A DNA stretch of 64,000 nucleotides from Rotaria macrura (lineage: Eukaryota; Rotifera; Eurotatoria; Philodinida; Philodinidae), in NCBI GenBank assembly GCA_900239685.1, contig OENT01000724.1, positions 18,011 to 82,010 of the forward strand. Direction: 5' to 3'. Made by a program: the position numbers and the translations under genes. The notes beneath the pieces were generated by a model, which was not told the origin of the DNA, did no database searches, and saw only the letters and a program-made list of their open reading frames with translations. Of the stretch, positions 1 to 12,500 are shown piece after piece (the first letter of the stretch is position 1; the number at the start of each line of letters is the position of its first letter).

Positions 1-519
1 CAAAACTAATGGATAAGAAAGTAGAAGCAACTAATAAAAAATTTAAATATAGAATTATAATTAATTAGAAATAGTTTTAAATCATTTTTGAGTTTCGTGC
101 GAAAGAAGACATGAAAATAAGGTAAGTAATCGATCTTTCTTTCACTCATTAAACTAGTACTCAATTCGACTAGATACTTTTTGAATTCATTGGCCCTGTC
201 ATTCATTTCTGAATTTAGTATTACTGAGATTGAACAGTGGTTTGAAGTTTTTAGAACAATGAACAATCTGTCAAAGTCAATTCGATAAAAATAATGTTCT
301 GTGTTTAATAATTTCTAGCAACATTTGGAATGGACTTCTAGATAGGGAAATCATGTCGAAAGTTATATCATGGACACACTGTGTAGAATGATGCTTTTGC
401 ACTGGTTTGTTTTTATTATAAACAATCATTATTTCGAGCCGCTCTAAAACCTTTCAAGCAAACAAATCGTAAGAAGATCATATGGAAATGTTCAGAAATA
501 AAATTTGTCTTATTCTGAA
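1..519. other. AT-rich non-coding flank
   Basis: I see no convincing gene in this stretch. An 86-codon minus-strand open frame at 6-266 is rich in hydrophobic residues, has no recognisable domain and no neighbouring exon, so I treat it as chance. The sequence just before 520 would hold the promoter and 5' leader of the first plus-strand gene. Confidence 0.5.
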
Positions 520-1409
520 ATGAAAACCCGCCCTATTATTCTTGTTCTATTTTTCATTTATTTTATTTGTCTATTTATTATCTTTATGTGCCCTATAAAA
601 AACATGTTTCAGAGAGATCCCTTTACATTGGCCATCAATATCAATAATTCCGAACGAGATAAAACTGAACAAGATTTTAATAGTCCTACTATTGATAAAC
701 GATATCCAACAAATAACGCACAACGAACACCAAGTACACTTAGTAATGGAGCGAAGAAATCTGATAATGACAATTCTGAACTCGGTGATTGTTTTCTAAA
801 ATTTAATATTGTGTCATCGTCTCAAGAAAAACATCAGCTAACGAAGGCAAGAAATCGAAAAGAAACATCATCTAAAACACAAATCGAACTGAATGAAAAT
901 AATCAAGACCAACCAGCACGTTTAGTCGAAGAAATCGATGCGATAACAGCGCTCATTATTTATGATAGTTATTTGAAGAAAAATCGATTAGGAAGAAATC
1001 CGAAATCTCAAGTGAGAGAAATCTAAAAAAAATAAAGAAAAATCAATTGAATTTTAAAATTAAAACAATCTAGATCAAAACTACTGAAACATTGTCAAAC
1101 TATATTTTTGATGATGTTGATCGTTTTATTGCTATTTATTCATGTCTCTTGGATCGATCTTCCGCATCACATGAGAATCATAGAAAAAATAATTCCCTTC
1201 TACAGAATAATTTACGAAGCCTATTTTATAGTTTACCAAATAGTGATGAATTAAAAACTTTTCAACAAAATGAACAATTACGTGTTTCTAGAGAAAAACA
1301 AGCCATTCTTAATCGTGTACCTTTTATTCCAAATATACAATCATATCAACGAACATGTACTTCCTATGATCTTAATGAAATGAAAAAGATTCGAGATCAA
1401 CTTGGCTAG
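520..1409 (+). CDS. Two-exon gene for an unknown single-pass membrane protein
   Basis: I do not recognise this protein. Two exons, 520-1011 and 1074-1409, join in phase 0 across a 62-base intron with a strong donor (CAA|GTGAGA) and acceptor (tctag); the intron contains a stop. The result is 275 aa. The first ATG is at 520 and is followed at once by a hydrophobic stretch (about residues 5-25), so the protein is probably anchored by its N terminus with the rest on one side of the membrane. The remainder is polar, rich in Asn, Ser and Lys, with short helical segments. AATAAA at 1467-1472, 58 bases after the stop, fits a 3' end before the next gene. The membrane segment and intron are seen; function is unknown. 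Confidence 0.6.
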
Positions 1410-1556
1410 AAGTAAATCGAGAAAAAAAAAGAACGAAAGGTATTTCTTACTGTTGTCCGAGTAACCAATAAAATGAAATAAAACCTTTAATTTCTTAAAT
1501 ATTTACAAATCTTTTTCAATTCTTCTTTATTGCTATTCTTAAATAACGAGTTTCTA

Positions 1557-2105
1557 ATGATCGAACGATTAGGAACAAGAAAACAACGACATCCGGATAA
1601 GACTAAGAATAAGCTAGAAAGAAAATTTCATTATTCAAAGAATCTATCTAATTCATCTAATCAAAAACAAACGTCACTTAAACGTCTTTCAAAGTCAGAG
1701 AAAAGAAATCGTCTAGCACAATTGTTTTTTCCAACTCGTTCGCGTATTAAACTTCATCAATCTCAATTGTCAACAAATAAGCAAATAAGTCCGCCGTTGA
1801 ATGAACAAGTTACGAAATTAAATCAACGTGCTGTTGATGTTCGAACTGGTATCGAACAAAGTCTATCATCCTTACATACTCAACGTTTACAATATTTAAC
1901 GAGTTTAAATGAAAAAACGCGTGATCTCGAAAAGGCAGCTGCAGCCTTTGAATATTCATCGTCAAAACATCTTGAAAAAGAACTTAATAAAACAAAAAAA
2001 CTATCATATATATTTAAAATAGCTATTACAATATGTGTTACTCTATTCTCATTTATGGTCGGTTATTTAACTATTCAACTACTACAACATAAAGAAAGAG
2101 TATAG
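1557..2105 (+). CDS. Tail-anchored coiled-coil protein, possibly SNARE-like
   Basis: An intronless frame of 182 aa from the ATG at 1557. The N-terminal third is very basic (many Lys/Arg). The middle (about residues 75-145) has heptad-like spacing of Leu/Val/Ala, and a single hydrophobic segment (about 150-175) ends the protein with a short basic tail. This layout, and the stretch LEKAAAAFEYSSSKHLEK just before the membrane segment, resembles the end of a VAMP/synaptobrevin SNARE helix. The residue at the position I would align with the central ionic layer is Gln, not the Arg of VAMP. SNARE membership is an inference from pattern only. AATAAA near 2198 lies about 95 bases after the stop. It follows the previous gene on the same strand after 147 bases. 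Confidence 0.5.
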   Translation: MIERLGTRKQRHPDKTKNKLERKFHYSKNLSNSSNQKQTSLKRLSKSEKRNRLAQLFFPTRSRIKLHQSQLSTNKQISPPLNEQVTKLNQRAVDVRTGIEQSLSSLHTQRLQYLTSLNEKTRDLEKAAAAFEYSSSKHLEKELNKTKKLSYIFKIAITICVTLFSFMVGYLTIQLLQHKERV

Positions 2106-3028
2106 CTTGTCAAGAGAGATTTATTTCCTTCAGTCAGATAGGAAAATTTGAGAATTATTTTGTTCTGTTTTTTTTTTCTTCTTTGAATGTAAAGAGAAAA
2201 TAAATTATTTTTTCATTTATTGGTGATCGATATATGAAACTTAATATGAATGTATATCTCTATTAAGTTCCTGAAGTCTAAATCTTATTTCATTATAACA
2301 TCTTCCCTCTCTCTCTCGCTCGCTCCAACCTACGAAGGACTATCAGGTAATCAAATAAAAATATATGTATTCAATTCTCCTTTCATCTTTTCTATGAAAT
2401 AAATCGTATCATCAAATAATAGTACATGAATCATTTCTTGAAATATTTATATTTAAGGATAGATATAATAAGACAAATTCGCTTGTATACACACACATAA
2501 TTAAACAGAGAAATGTACATGATACAAACAAGACATACACAGAAAAAGAGATAGAAAGATGCGTTTTTTTTCTACAGAAAATGAAATCCCATGCTTTTGT
2601 TTTTCCATCCGCAAAAATTCATCTCACATAGTTTTTCTTAACAAGCTCCGTTTTTTTTTTCGGAATGTTCAACCGACGATACATAGAAAAAAAACGTTAG
2701 CCAAAACAAAAACGAGGATATAGACAGAGGAAAAAATACAACTTCAACAACGATGTTTTTCTTTAATGTTTCCTTTTTCGTACTGTTTTTTGCCCTGACA
2801 CACACAAGAATATTCTACATAGTAAAAAAGGGAAAGAAGGTTAAGGGGAAAAAGGGAAAAATATTCTCCTCATTCAACGAATCCATGCTAAAAAAACAGA
2901 ACACAAACTAAGTAAATGAAATGAGATTTTCCTTATCAGAATGTTTTCTTTAATGTATATATATATATATATATACATGTATATGTATGAATAGTATAAT
3001 TTTCCATTTTAATCATGTTCATGAAATG
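2106..3028. other. Convergent intergenic region with 3' UTRs
   Basis: This holds the 3' ends of the plus-strand gene ending at 2105 and the minus-strand SSBP gene ending at 3029. It is low-complexity, with poly-T/poly-A runs and a (TA)n microsatellite at about 2955-2985. No coding sequence was seen. Confidence 0.5.
2955..2985. repeat. (TA)n microsatellite
   Basis: Alternating TA tract in the 3' region of the SSBP gene. Confidence 0.8.
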
Positions 3029-5516
3029 CTAACCAATACCAGCGAAATGATTGTAATCATCATTATTTGAGCTATTCGGTGTTTTATCAAACTTTTTTAC
3101 TTCCTCTTGCATCGATTCTTTTAATTTCAGTATAGCATTCGTATCATTAACTTGATCTTCGCCATAATTAAAATTTGGCACCTCAGATTGTGGAGGTGGT
3201 GCTTGTTGTTGTGGACCAGGTGATTGTTTCATTTGTTGATCATAATCACCTGAGAGAAAAAAATTCTTTAAAAAGCAACACAACGAAAAATTCATTCATA
3301 TTACTACCATTTATCGAAACATGATGAGACATATCAGGTGGCAGTGAGGACATATGAGATAGATGTGGATCATGATACTTAAAGAAATGGCAACATATAT
3401 ACAAGTAAATATGGAAACATTTTACTTACCATTTGATTAGGTCCTGGCGGCATTCCACTGGGCATACTTCTCATACCATATGGTGCCATTTCACCGCCAT
3501 TTGAATCTTGAGGACTTGGCATCATCGGTGTTGTTGGTGCGTGTCCCGTTGGACATGGAGTCTATATTATATATATAATTCTTTGCATAGGAAAATAAAA
3601 CTTTTCAGAATTGCTGTTGTACACTATCTGTCAGTGGAAAGATGATCAGTTGTCATAAGTAATTATGCAAATTTTAAACTTTCGAGTAAACTACGACCAC
3701 AGTCACGAAATGTATTTTTATGTCTACTACTTAGTACTGATATATATATACTCATTTTTGAACTCTTTCTTGTGAGAAGCATCTATTGAAGTCTATTTGG
3801 AATCCATGACTGGGGATGAATGACAGAGTCTCTCCTGATCTATTACGTCTGATTTTGAATGAATTCATCATAATGATGAGTATTAATAAGATTCGAAAAC
3901 ATAATTTTTTACCAGTCAATAGTAAATCAAATGAAAATGGGAAAATGATATTTGTTTGAAATGTATCCTTGAGAGTGGAATCGAGAGAAACACGTGGATT
4001 TCGGCTTTTACAATGAAACTGAATAAAAATTTCGCTCAAATCTTTCACTTTATCTATCTCTATAAACTATCAAGAAGGCTTGTAACTCGGAGCTATCACC
4101 TGTCTTTAGATCTACTACGGATATTTTACAAGACATATACATACACCATAGGGAACAGGTGACGATGATGAATAACCTCCAACCTACGTTAAATAAAAGA
4201 ATAAAAAACAATAAATATAATTCAGAATAAATTTACTCCTGGTGAATTCGTCATAAACATTCGTGGTCCACTTTGATTCATGGATGGTGACATAGCTGGT
4301 GGCATACCTTGTGATCGATATGCATTAGGAGGTGGTGGTCCACCGGGACCTGCGTGGCCCATTGGATTTGGCGGTAGACGCGTACCGGGAGAAGTCATAC
4401 GTAGACCTTAAATAGAAAGAACGCTATTTTTCTCGGAACATAAAGCCATCGATAGAGAACTACCATTACGACCGCCATCCATTTGTGGTGGCATTAATGA
4501 TCCACCATTGGGTCCAGCCTATAGATGACAGATCATAATTTACATCCATACAGTTTGTTTGTTTTTTTTCTTACTGAATAATCTGGTTGAGACGACATGC
4601 GAACAAGTGAACGTGGTGGTGCATTAGGATAACGAGGATACTGAAAACAAGAGTTATGTATTACTAATATTTTGAAGAAAAACAATTTCTTTTGATGGTA
4701 CTTGATTCATCATTTGTTGTCCTGGTGGCTATAGAAATTAAAAAAAACAGTTGGGTTCGTTTTTTTATTCGTACCGAACATCTCTTACTGGAAAGAAAGG
4801 TACATTTGGGTTATGCATTCCTTCATTGACATTCATTGGCATCGGTGGTGGAGCATTTGGATTCGTATTTGGCTAGAATAAATATAGAAAATGAAAGTTA
4901 ACTGAAAAGCAACTAAATCGAATGTTTGTTTTCTCCTTTGCATACTTGAGGAGGAATACCATTTGGAGCATAGTTAGAATTAATAAAACCCTACGAAATA
5001 AATTGATTTGTAAATTTCATTCAATACGAGAAAAATAGGAAATTTACATAATCATGAAAAGCTTTTGCTTCTTCTGAATGAGGATGCTGATCTCGACGTT
5101 CTGGTGCTGCACTGTATAAATCCCAGAAGACACTAAAACGATCAGATGTTATTACTGGTAAACTCTAGAACAGTATTTCTCACCACCACCAGCTAAATAA
5201 AAATCCTGGTGCTTCACCAAGTGACATTTTAGTCGGTTCCCATTTCATCTGTAGATTAATAAATAAATATATGTATTATAAAATTCTATTTGAATGTAAA
5301 GGAAAAAAAGTCGAAAAAATGTTCTTACATCAGCACAAAATCCCTGAGCAGCTTTTACTGCTCCAATATGGTACAAGTACTCATAGACATACAAATTCAA
5401 TCTAAATTGAAAGAATGAAAGTAAAGAATAAATAAGAATAAGAAATCATAAGATCTTTACTTTTCTTTTGCATGCATATCGGATGGAGCACTAACACCTT
5501 TATTTTTGCCGTACAT
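3029..5516 (-). CDS. SSBP: Single-stranded DNA-binding protein SSBP2/3/4 family (ssDP, LDB/Chip partner)
   Basis: The family works in the nucleus, stabilising LDB1/Chip-LIM-homeodomain complexes through its N-terminal LUFS (LisH) domain. Fourteen exons read on the minus strand. The first four are 5461-5516, 5329-5401, 5184-5248 and 5048-5132, with phases that fit exactly. They encode the conserved N terminus: [19 protein letters not shown], then [38 protein letters not shown] and [10 protein letters not shown]. These are near-identical in type to animal SSBP proteins. Later exons encode the usual long Pro/Gly/Met/Asn-rich tail, then a C terminus ending at the TAG at 3029-3031 that I cannot match to vertebrate ends. 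Most introns are 50-75 bases; one of about 580 bases lies near 3561-4140. The start ATG (5516) matches the usual family start. Confidence 0.92.
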
Positions 5517-7493
5517 GATTGATGGTGATTTAATTTAGAGAAAAATAAATAACGAACAGCATCGGATGTGAAATCTATATCAATGAAATATTCGATCTGA
5601 AATATGACGTGTACATATATACTTGTCTTAAGTTTAGATAAATATGAAAAAATTTGATTGACTGATTGATTTTTATGGTAATAAATTCTGTCAAGTAGAG
5701 ATACCATTGTTCCACTCCTCTACCTCTATTAGATCTAGCATAGAAATCGTAGTTGTATAAAATAATTAACTAAAAGATGTTTTAAATTTTCAAGAAATTA
5801 TAATGAGAAACAAATTGTTGTTTTTTCTTTGTTCATGTTGACCTAAATTCGTAACTCAAAGATGTACTCTTTGGTAAAGGTTCGAATTAACCCTTTCATT
5901 GGTCAAGAAAGAAACCAATCTCAACTTACATGGAAACTATAGTTTATTGTTTGTTCATCAACTATCATTGATGATGACGATGATTAATATACAAACACAT
6001 ATAAACTTTTGCAACTGAGTATCTTATGATCTGTGGTCTGGTGTAATAGATTGGCTTGGTATCATAGATTTGTTTCTCAGCTACACTTCGTATATACACA
6101 CGCACTAGGAATTAAGATTCTAATTTATTTTCAATTCAAAAGCGCTAACTAAGAAACGTGCTAAAGGATTTTGGGTGTATTAATAAAAAATAATATAGAT
6201 GTCGCTAATTTTGTATAAGTCACTAAGAAGGCTTAGCATGGTAGCGATACATGGAATGACTATCGTGTATACAGGTTATTCCTTGTGCTCTATTGTCTTA
6301 AAATGAGTCTTGATCTTTAAGTTTGTATCTTGTTGTTTATGGTACAGCTGTAGTTGGACTTTTACCAAACAATCTTTCAATTGTAATTTATGCATAAATT
6401 TAAAAAAATTGTTTCTTCGATGAGAAAACAATGAATATCTAATTGTTTAAAATTTTTATTATAAAAATTAAAGCGAAGATTATCAACAGCGATTTATGCT
6501 AAACTCCTGAAAAAATTCAAAGATGCGAAAAAGAACAATAATGCCACATACACACAGTCATATTCTTTCTGATAGTTGATCTTTCTTTAACACACGTTAC
6601 GCTGTGCGCAACCTCAATCGTGATGAGTCTTTTATGCAAAAAAAAAGATTCACCCAATGTATCTATTTTTTCTTATCACCAAATTGAAATTGCATTATAT
6701 TTAAATTAGATTCAATTTACAGAAAGCGTGTGTATGTCTTAATGCATAAGTGTGCTAAATCATTGTAGTTTTAGAATTGGCGACTGAATCATCGAACACT
6801 AGACCACGGATCATTACTTCAATTAGTCTCTCTCAAAAATTGTCTTTAATCATGAAAAATTAAGATTCCAAATTATTGTGTATAGTGCATGAGTATATTT
6901 CGCTCTAAATAACAACTAGATACAGATGAAAAATGAGTTTATTTTCTGAGTCAAGAAGTTGTAAAAGACAAGAAAACAAATATGCATAATATAGATTGAA
7001 AATTTTAGAAGCTATTCTTTTATGTATGATTCATGCTAACTGTTTCGTTTAATTCACATAGTATTCATGAGAAGTATGACTTTGCCAGTAAGATCTTCTT
7101 CAAACTATGATGTAGGATTAACATACTCGATATGATTTAGAAGAAAATTCAGCATTAATTTTATCATCATAGAATATAGTGCAAAGTTTTCAATAAACGA
7201 AGTACAACGATAAAAGAGTGCTTGTCTTTTACACAGTAATTGAACTATGAAAATGTTTTTTTTTCATTCGACTCATTTTCAATATGATAAGATATTTCTA
7301 GGCTTTTTCATATATGAAACATCTATTAATTTATGATAAAGAATTCATTTTCGTGTCCATAAAATAGTCGTATGCTTTTGTCTTTATGATGTAACGAAGC
7401 GAGTAAAAAAAGCCAATGTCTGTATATTTATATTCATGTCAATCGTCGACATAGATGAATTCATCAATGACTATAATTATAGTTCTCACGAAT
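5517..7493. other. Long AT-rich spacer
   Basis: This is upstream of the SSBP start codon and about 2 kb long. I found no open frame with family resemblance or matching splice phases. It may contain 5' non-coding exons and regulatory sequence of the SSBP gene. A minus-strand open frame at 5402-5707 is a shadow overlapping SSBP exons. Confidence 0.45.
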
Positions 7494-9255
7494 TCAAATA
7501 GTTCCAGAATCTAAACCAATAACTGTGATAAGAAAAAGAAACATGGCTTTAATTTTACTAATGCACATATAGCACCTTTACGCTGCATTCTTTTCTTTGT
7601 TTGTTGTTCGCGACGTAAATCTCTTATTTTTACCTGCAAACTACAATTGAAAGAAGCATTAGAATAATTGATTTATTCCTCTAGTTTCCATAGAAATATG
7701 TTAAGTGACCTTTTATGTTTGTGACTAAGATCTGTCAAGTATACTCATAAAACGCTGACTTGTTACTTATATTCACTAAGTTTTCGAAAATGTAGTTAAG
7801 TTCACCTAATTCTATGTTTGCAGCATCATCGACGTACATATCATCAAATTTCATTTTCCAATATTAATACATACCATCGAAATGAGTCTTTTTGTTCACT
7901 AGCATCGGTCGTATACGATCGCACAATATTTCTTGATTGAGACTACTTTACTTAAATTACAATACTAGTGAATTACATTTTGATGATTTATTCATCATAA
8001 GACATATCAGTTCGGTTTCTATTCAAAACTATTTATTTAACAATTACGATCGAGTACCGAAGTATTTCTATAGGAAGCAAATCTTATCCTTGCATTCTTT
8101 ATAGTAGAAAAAGAAATCTTCATACGAATAAATCAACATCATTCAAAGAAGACTTTTCGAATAATGTAAACAGAAATGAACGTGAGAAACTTTAAGGCTT
8201 TGGATATGTATGTGCTTTATTGTGGAAAAGAGCTTAACTATGTTCAGTAATTAGTTGAATATGATTTAATATCGATAAAATTCTTCAAGATACATTTTAA
8301 TCGGTTCGCTTTTGAATATATTTAAAATTCATGCCATTGAAATAGAGCTTAGACAATAATTTAATTGTGCGCATATCATTTCATATGTGAGAAACATGAA
8401 ACGAAATGGCCGAAAAAAACACTTTGTAACTCGTTCGATTAATTTCTTTTGTCCATTTAAATAGACTTTCAATCGAATGAATAGATGTATGATAAGAATA
8501 AAGAAAATGATTTAGTGCATACTGTTACTAGAAAAAATACTTCTTGAAGCGTGTCGTAATATGTAACAAATTAATCTTGTCTAGCTGATAAAGTACCATC
8601 AGAATCTAACGAGAGGTATCGAGCAATTTTTTTCTTGCTGTTTTAAAACATTGTCAAAGTTGGACGATCGAAGGGCTTTTATTTTCAATAAGGTCAATAA
8701 TCCATGAAAATAGATGTCGAGTATATATAATTGAATTAATTATATATGAAGGAAATTTAGTAAATACAACACATAAAATTAATAAATTCAGTTTTTGCAC
8801 CTAAGATAATTTATTTTGATGAATATAAGAAAAAAAGTATGAAGGACTGAAAATATTGAATATTACGTTCTATTTTCATTGGTGTTATCATTGTCATAAT
8901 CAAGATCTTGATCTAGGCGTAATTCAATGGAGTCGTTTTCACAAAAATTTGAAGCTATCATAGAAGATATATCTGATTTAATTAATTCTTCATCGTCATC
9001 ATCATCCAATGGTAACATGGTTGATGGATGTTGGTGATTGCTAGTAAGGTCGATTTTTGAAAATGAATTGACATGAATTGTTAAATATAAATTTGTTTCA
9101 TTATTCGTATGATCATTTGCATGCTGATTAATTTTTGGTTTAGTTTGTAACCTATGTGTGATAAGACCAATGAATTTGGAAAAAGTTAGACTAATCACTA
9201 AAAATAGCATGCGAATAAACGGAATCGAATAGATCGACAGGTTGTTAAGAAACAT
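7494..9255 (-). CDS. Tentative five-exon gene, unknown membrane protein
   Basis: Proposed exons are 8867-9255, 7875-7942, 7811-7777, 7576-7633 and 7494-7522. All four junctions agree in phase and the total is 193 codons including the stop (192 aa). The first exon encodes an N-terminal hydrophobic segment (about residues 5-35), then a polar region with an Asp/Glu run. The later exons encode short charged pieces such as VKIRDLRREQQTKKRMQRK and end in VIGLDSGTI. I recognise no family. The weak point is the 924-base first intron, whose acceptor lacks a clear pyrimidine tract. The alternative is a single-exon protein stopping at 8863. It lies about 300 bases downstream of the polycystin pair, on the same strand. 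Confidence 0.4.
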
Positions 9256-9558
9256 GTTTTGACAAATGAATGTCTCTCAAATCAATACACATCGAACAGA
9301 AATAAAAAGAAAAAGAAAAAGCAACGAAAGAAACAAACGATCATACACAAAGTATGAGTAACCAACGAACGTCACCTTCTTTTTTTCTTTGTATATAGAT
9401 AACTATTATCACGTTTTACCGACGTAATAAAGTATACACAGAGTCAAACGAATAGTTACACATACACAATATTATGAGAGCGAGGTGAACAAAATTTTAT
9501 AACTTTGTTTTTGATTACTGACAAATGATTTGACTTCATCGAGTTATTTTGTTATTCG

Positions 9559-12500
9559 CTAGGTTCTTTTTGCGTTTTGACGAACATCAAGATCAATGAG
9601 AGTTTCTTCTATTTTATTGATAAAGTATGCTATTTTAGTTTCGATTTCATTAACATTTTCATCAAGCTGAAGATATTCTTCATATGAAACCTTCTTGAAA
9701 ATATCTAAATAATCATGCATGGAATAGTTTGTATTTTTAATTCAATAAAACTATCATGTCAAAGCATTATCTAGCGTGTTTTTACATGACTGAAAATTGG
9801 ATTTCGTTTTAAAAGCGAATATACAACGATTTCAGTAGATTTTCTATTTTTAAACGTACTATAGCGTATCAAGTTCTTAAATTCTTCTATCCATACTAAG
9901 CAAATATAAACCATGGTTACGATTCAAAATAGAAAATATTATCAATACTTTATCCAATCAAGGACGAAAATTTTAAATTGCATTTTTTTAAGAGTAAAAG
10001 AAAAATGTGTGTTCATATTTTTCAAATGAAAACAATAGTATAATCAATTCTCAAGGAATACATTATCATCTTTCCTCGGTTGAATTTAGCGAATGAGTTC
10101 AAATTTCTCTATTTTAACCTGTCAGTCATTTATTACTCTGAACTCAGAATTGCCGTATGTTAAAAATAGAAGTATTTTTTAATTGCACATTCATCATATG
10201 TCTTACATCAAAACATGTCGAATAATATAACAATTACAATGTCATAATTACCTGCATTGGTTTCGTCGTTACTAAACAAAAAAATAAATAACATCAACCA
10301 AAACAAAAGAACGTTCCAAAGTTAGTAACGCAAGTATTTTTAGTTCTCTATAGAAAAAGATTGAAGAAAACTGTGTTTCTATGGATTTTGATAGCATTAA
10401 CAATACTCAATATTTTTACGATTTTTTTATTATTCATCTATAAATCTAAAAGCAGTAATAAAGTTTTAGTACGAGTCTTTTTTATGACAATATACTAGGT
10501 AAGCTAGGGTGACAAAAGTTTCTTCGATCGGCATCCTTAATTGCATCTATGCACTTTTTCTTTACAGTAAGTTTCTTTTTATTTAAATATTTGAATCGAC
10601 CTGTCTTCACATATTCTATTTTTATTCGTTCCATAAATACAAGACAAGGATATGTGATTATATCAACAACAAAGATATGATGACGAGTTTTTTCCTGATT
10701 ATTTCGACTGAAGAACAAATCATATGTTACTAGATGCAAAACATTGACTTAAATATCATAGTCGTGCACTTCTGCATGTGCATGTTTTTAGTTGCGTATA
10801 TGAATGGAAGAGAGAGAAGATAAATGCAATAAAGATACAATTCACTCTCAGTAAAGTGGTAGCAAATTCAGGAGAAAAGCCTCTTTTCAAAACCTATCTA
10901 GTCTAATACGAGCAACAGTACAATCAAATGAAGAATATTTTTACTAGTAGAAAATTTTCTTTAGCTTTGTATCATAGTAATGATCCTAGATGTATACCGT
11001 TAGTATATCTTACTTTTGATTAAGCTTCATGTTTCCTGTTTCTAAGTCCTGTTTCATTAAATTTTGCTCTTCTTCATCTAAATTTCCATCCTTATTAGTA
11101 TCATATTGATTAATTATTTTTTTAATTTCATCATCAGTATAACCACGAATCTTGAAAAGCAATAAAGTTTTTAGGAAATATTATATTCACTTATGGAGAT
11201 ATTACCTTGAGATTCGTTTCGAAATCAGTCGATTTATTTTTCCATAGTAATTTATGAAAATTCACTGAAAAAAGTTTTATTTTCAATGTTTGCAATGTTT
11301 TATCTGATATAACTCGTGAATATGTTTCATTGATGATGGCTAAAAACATATTTAACAAAACAAAATAGACGAAATAGATATATGAAAATAGAAATAATGG
11401 TCCAATAATATGACCAATTTTTCTCATTGCATAAAGATCAAAATCTCCCAACATCATTCTAAATAGAGTAAAGCTAAAATAAACGATTGTAGAATATTGT
11501 CATCACAGAAATATAATTAGAAAGAAAGAAAACAAATAAAAATTTACATTGATGTACGAAATGATCTCCATTCTATTAAATATCTACCAAATAAGATCCA
11601 ACCGAGTTGTGTATAGGAAAGAAAAATAATTACGAAAATCGATGAAAATGCAAAAATTTCATTTAAACTAGATGATATTGTTTTGTTAAGTAGAAGCATT
11701 GTTTTATTTATATTTAAATACTTAAAACTTTTCAACCATGTTATTGCTAGCGTAACGCCTAAGTAAAAGTCGGAATTAATTTTCAATGTAAATAATTCTT
11801 CGAAATTCGGATAATTGTTTTCAATTTTTAATAATACTCCAAGAGATTTTGTTGTAGACAAATGATTTGATACTTCATATAGAATGCTTATGAATGAAAA
11901 AATGATTGAAATAAAATTTATTATATTCCATAAATTGAATAAAAATAAATATTTTTCATTAGAAATCTTCAAATATAAATATTATGGTTTTTTTTTTGTT
12001 CTAGAAAACTTCACAATTCACTTTACTTCAATGATACATTCGATTGTTTGAATGATAACAATAAGAACAAATATTATTTCACAAACAAGAGTCACATAAT
12101 CAATCGACGACATGTACTAAAATAGCATATATTTCCTTCAAATTGACTTTTGTCTTGTCGAAATTTAGATTTACATGAAATTCTAACGAAAATCAATCAG
12201 TTTTATCATCCACGTACGCAGTTTGAAGCAGAGAATGATTTTATAAATCACAGTAGCTAGCAGCCACAATCAAGTTTTGTACATGACACATATCAAATCG
12301 TTACTTTATAATTCTTGTTTACTTCGAGAAATAGATTCGACTCGAACATTTCATATTTATACAAACTGTCCATTCAATGTTTTACATGTTGCACATGATT
12401 GATAGAAGGCCTGGTTGAGAATTTAAAAAAAACTGATGCTCTGTTATAAACATAGAAAGTTTTAACTACTTTTGCGGGATTTACAAAAATCCAAAATACA

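Noticed and set aside
3752-4162. Two overlapping open frames on opposite strands
   Set aside because: They lie inside the large SSBP intron and show no family resemblance or matching splice phases.
10482-10739. 85-codon minus-strand frame
   Set aside because: It lies in the intron between the EF-hand exon and the 20-nt exon of the short polycystin; it contains no polycystin sequence and does not fit the phases.
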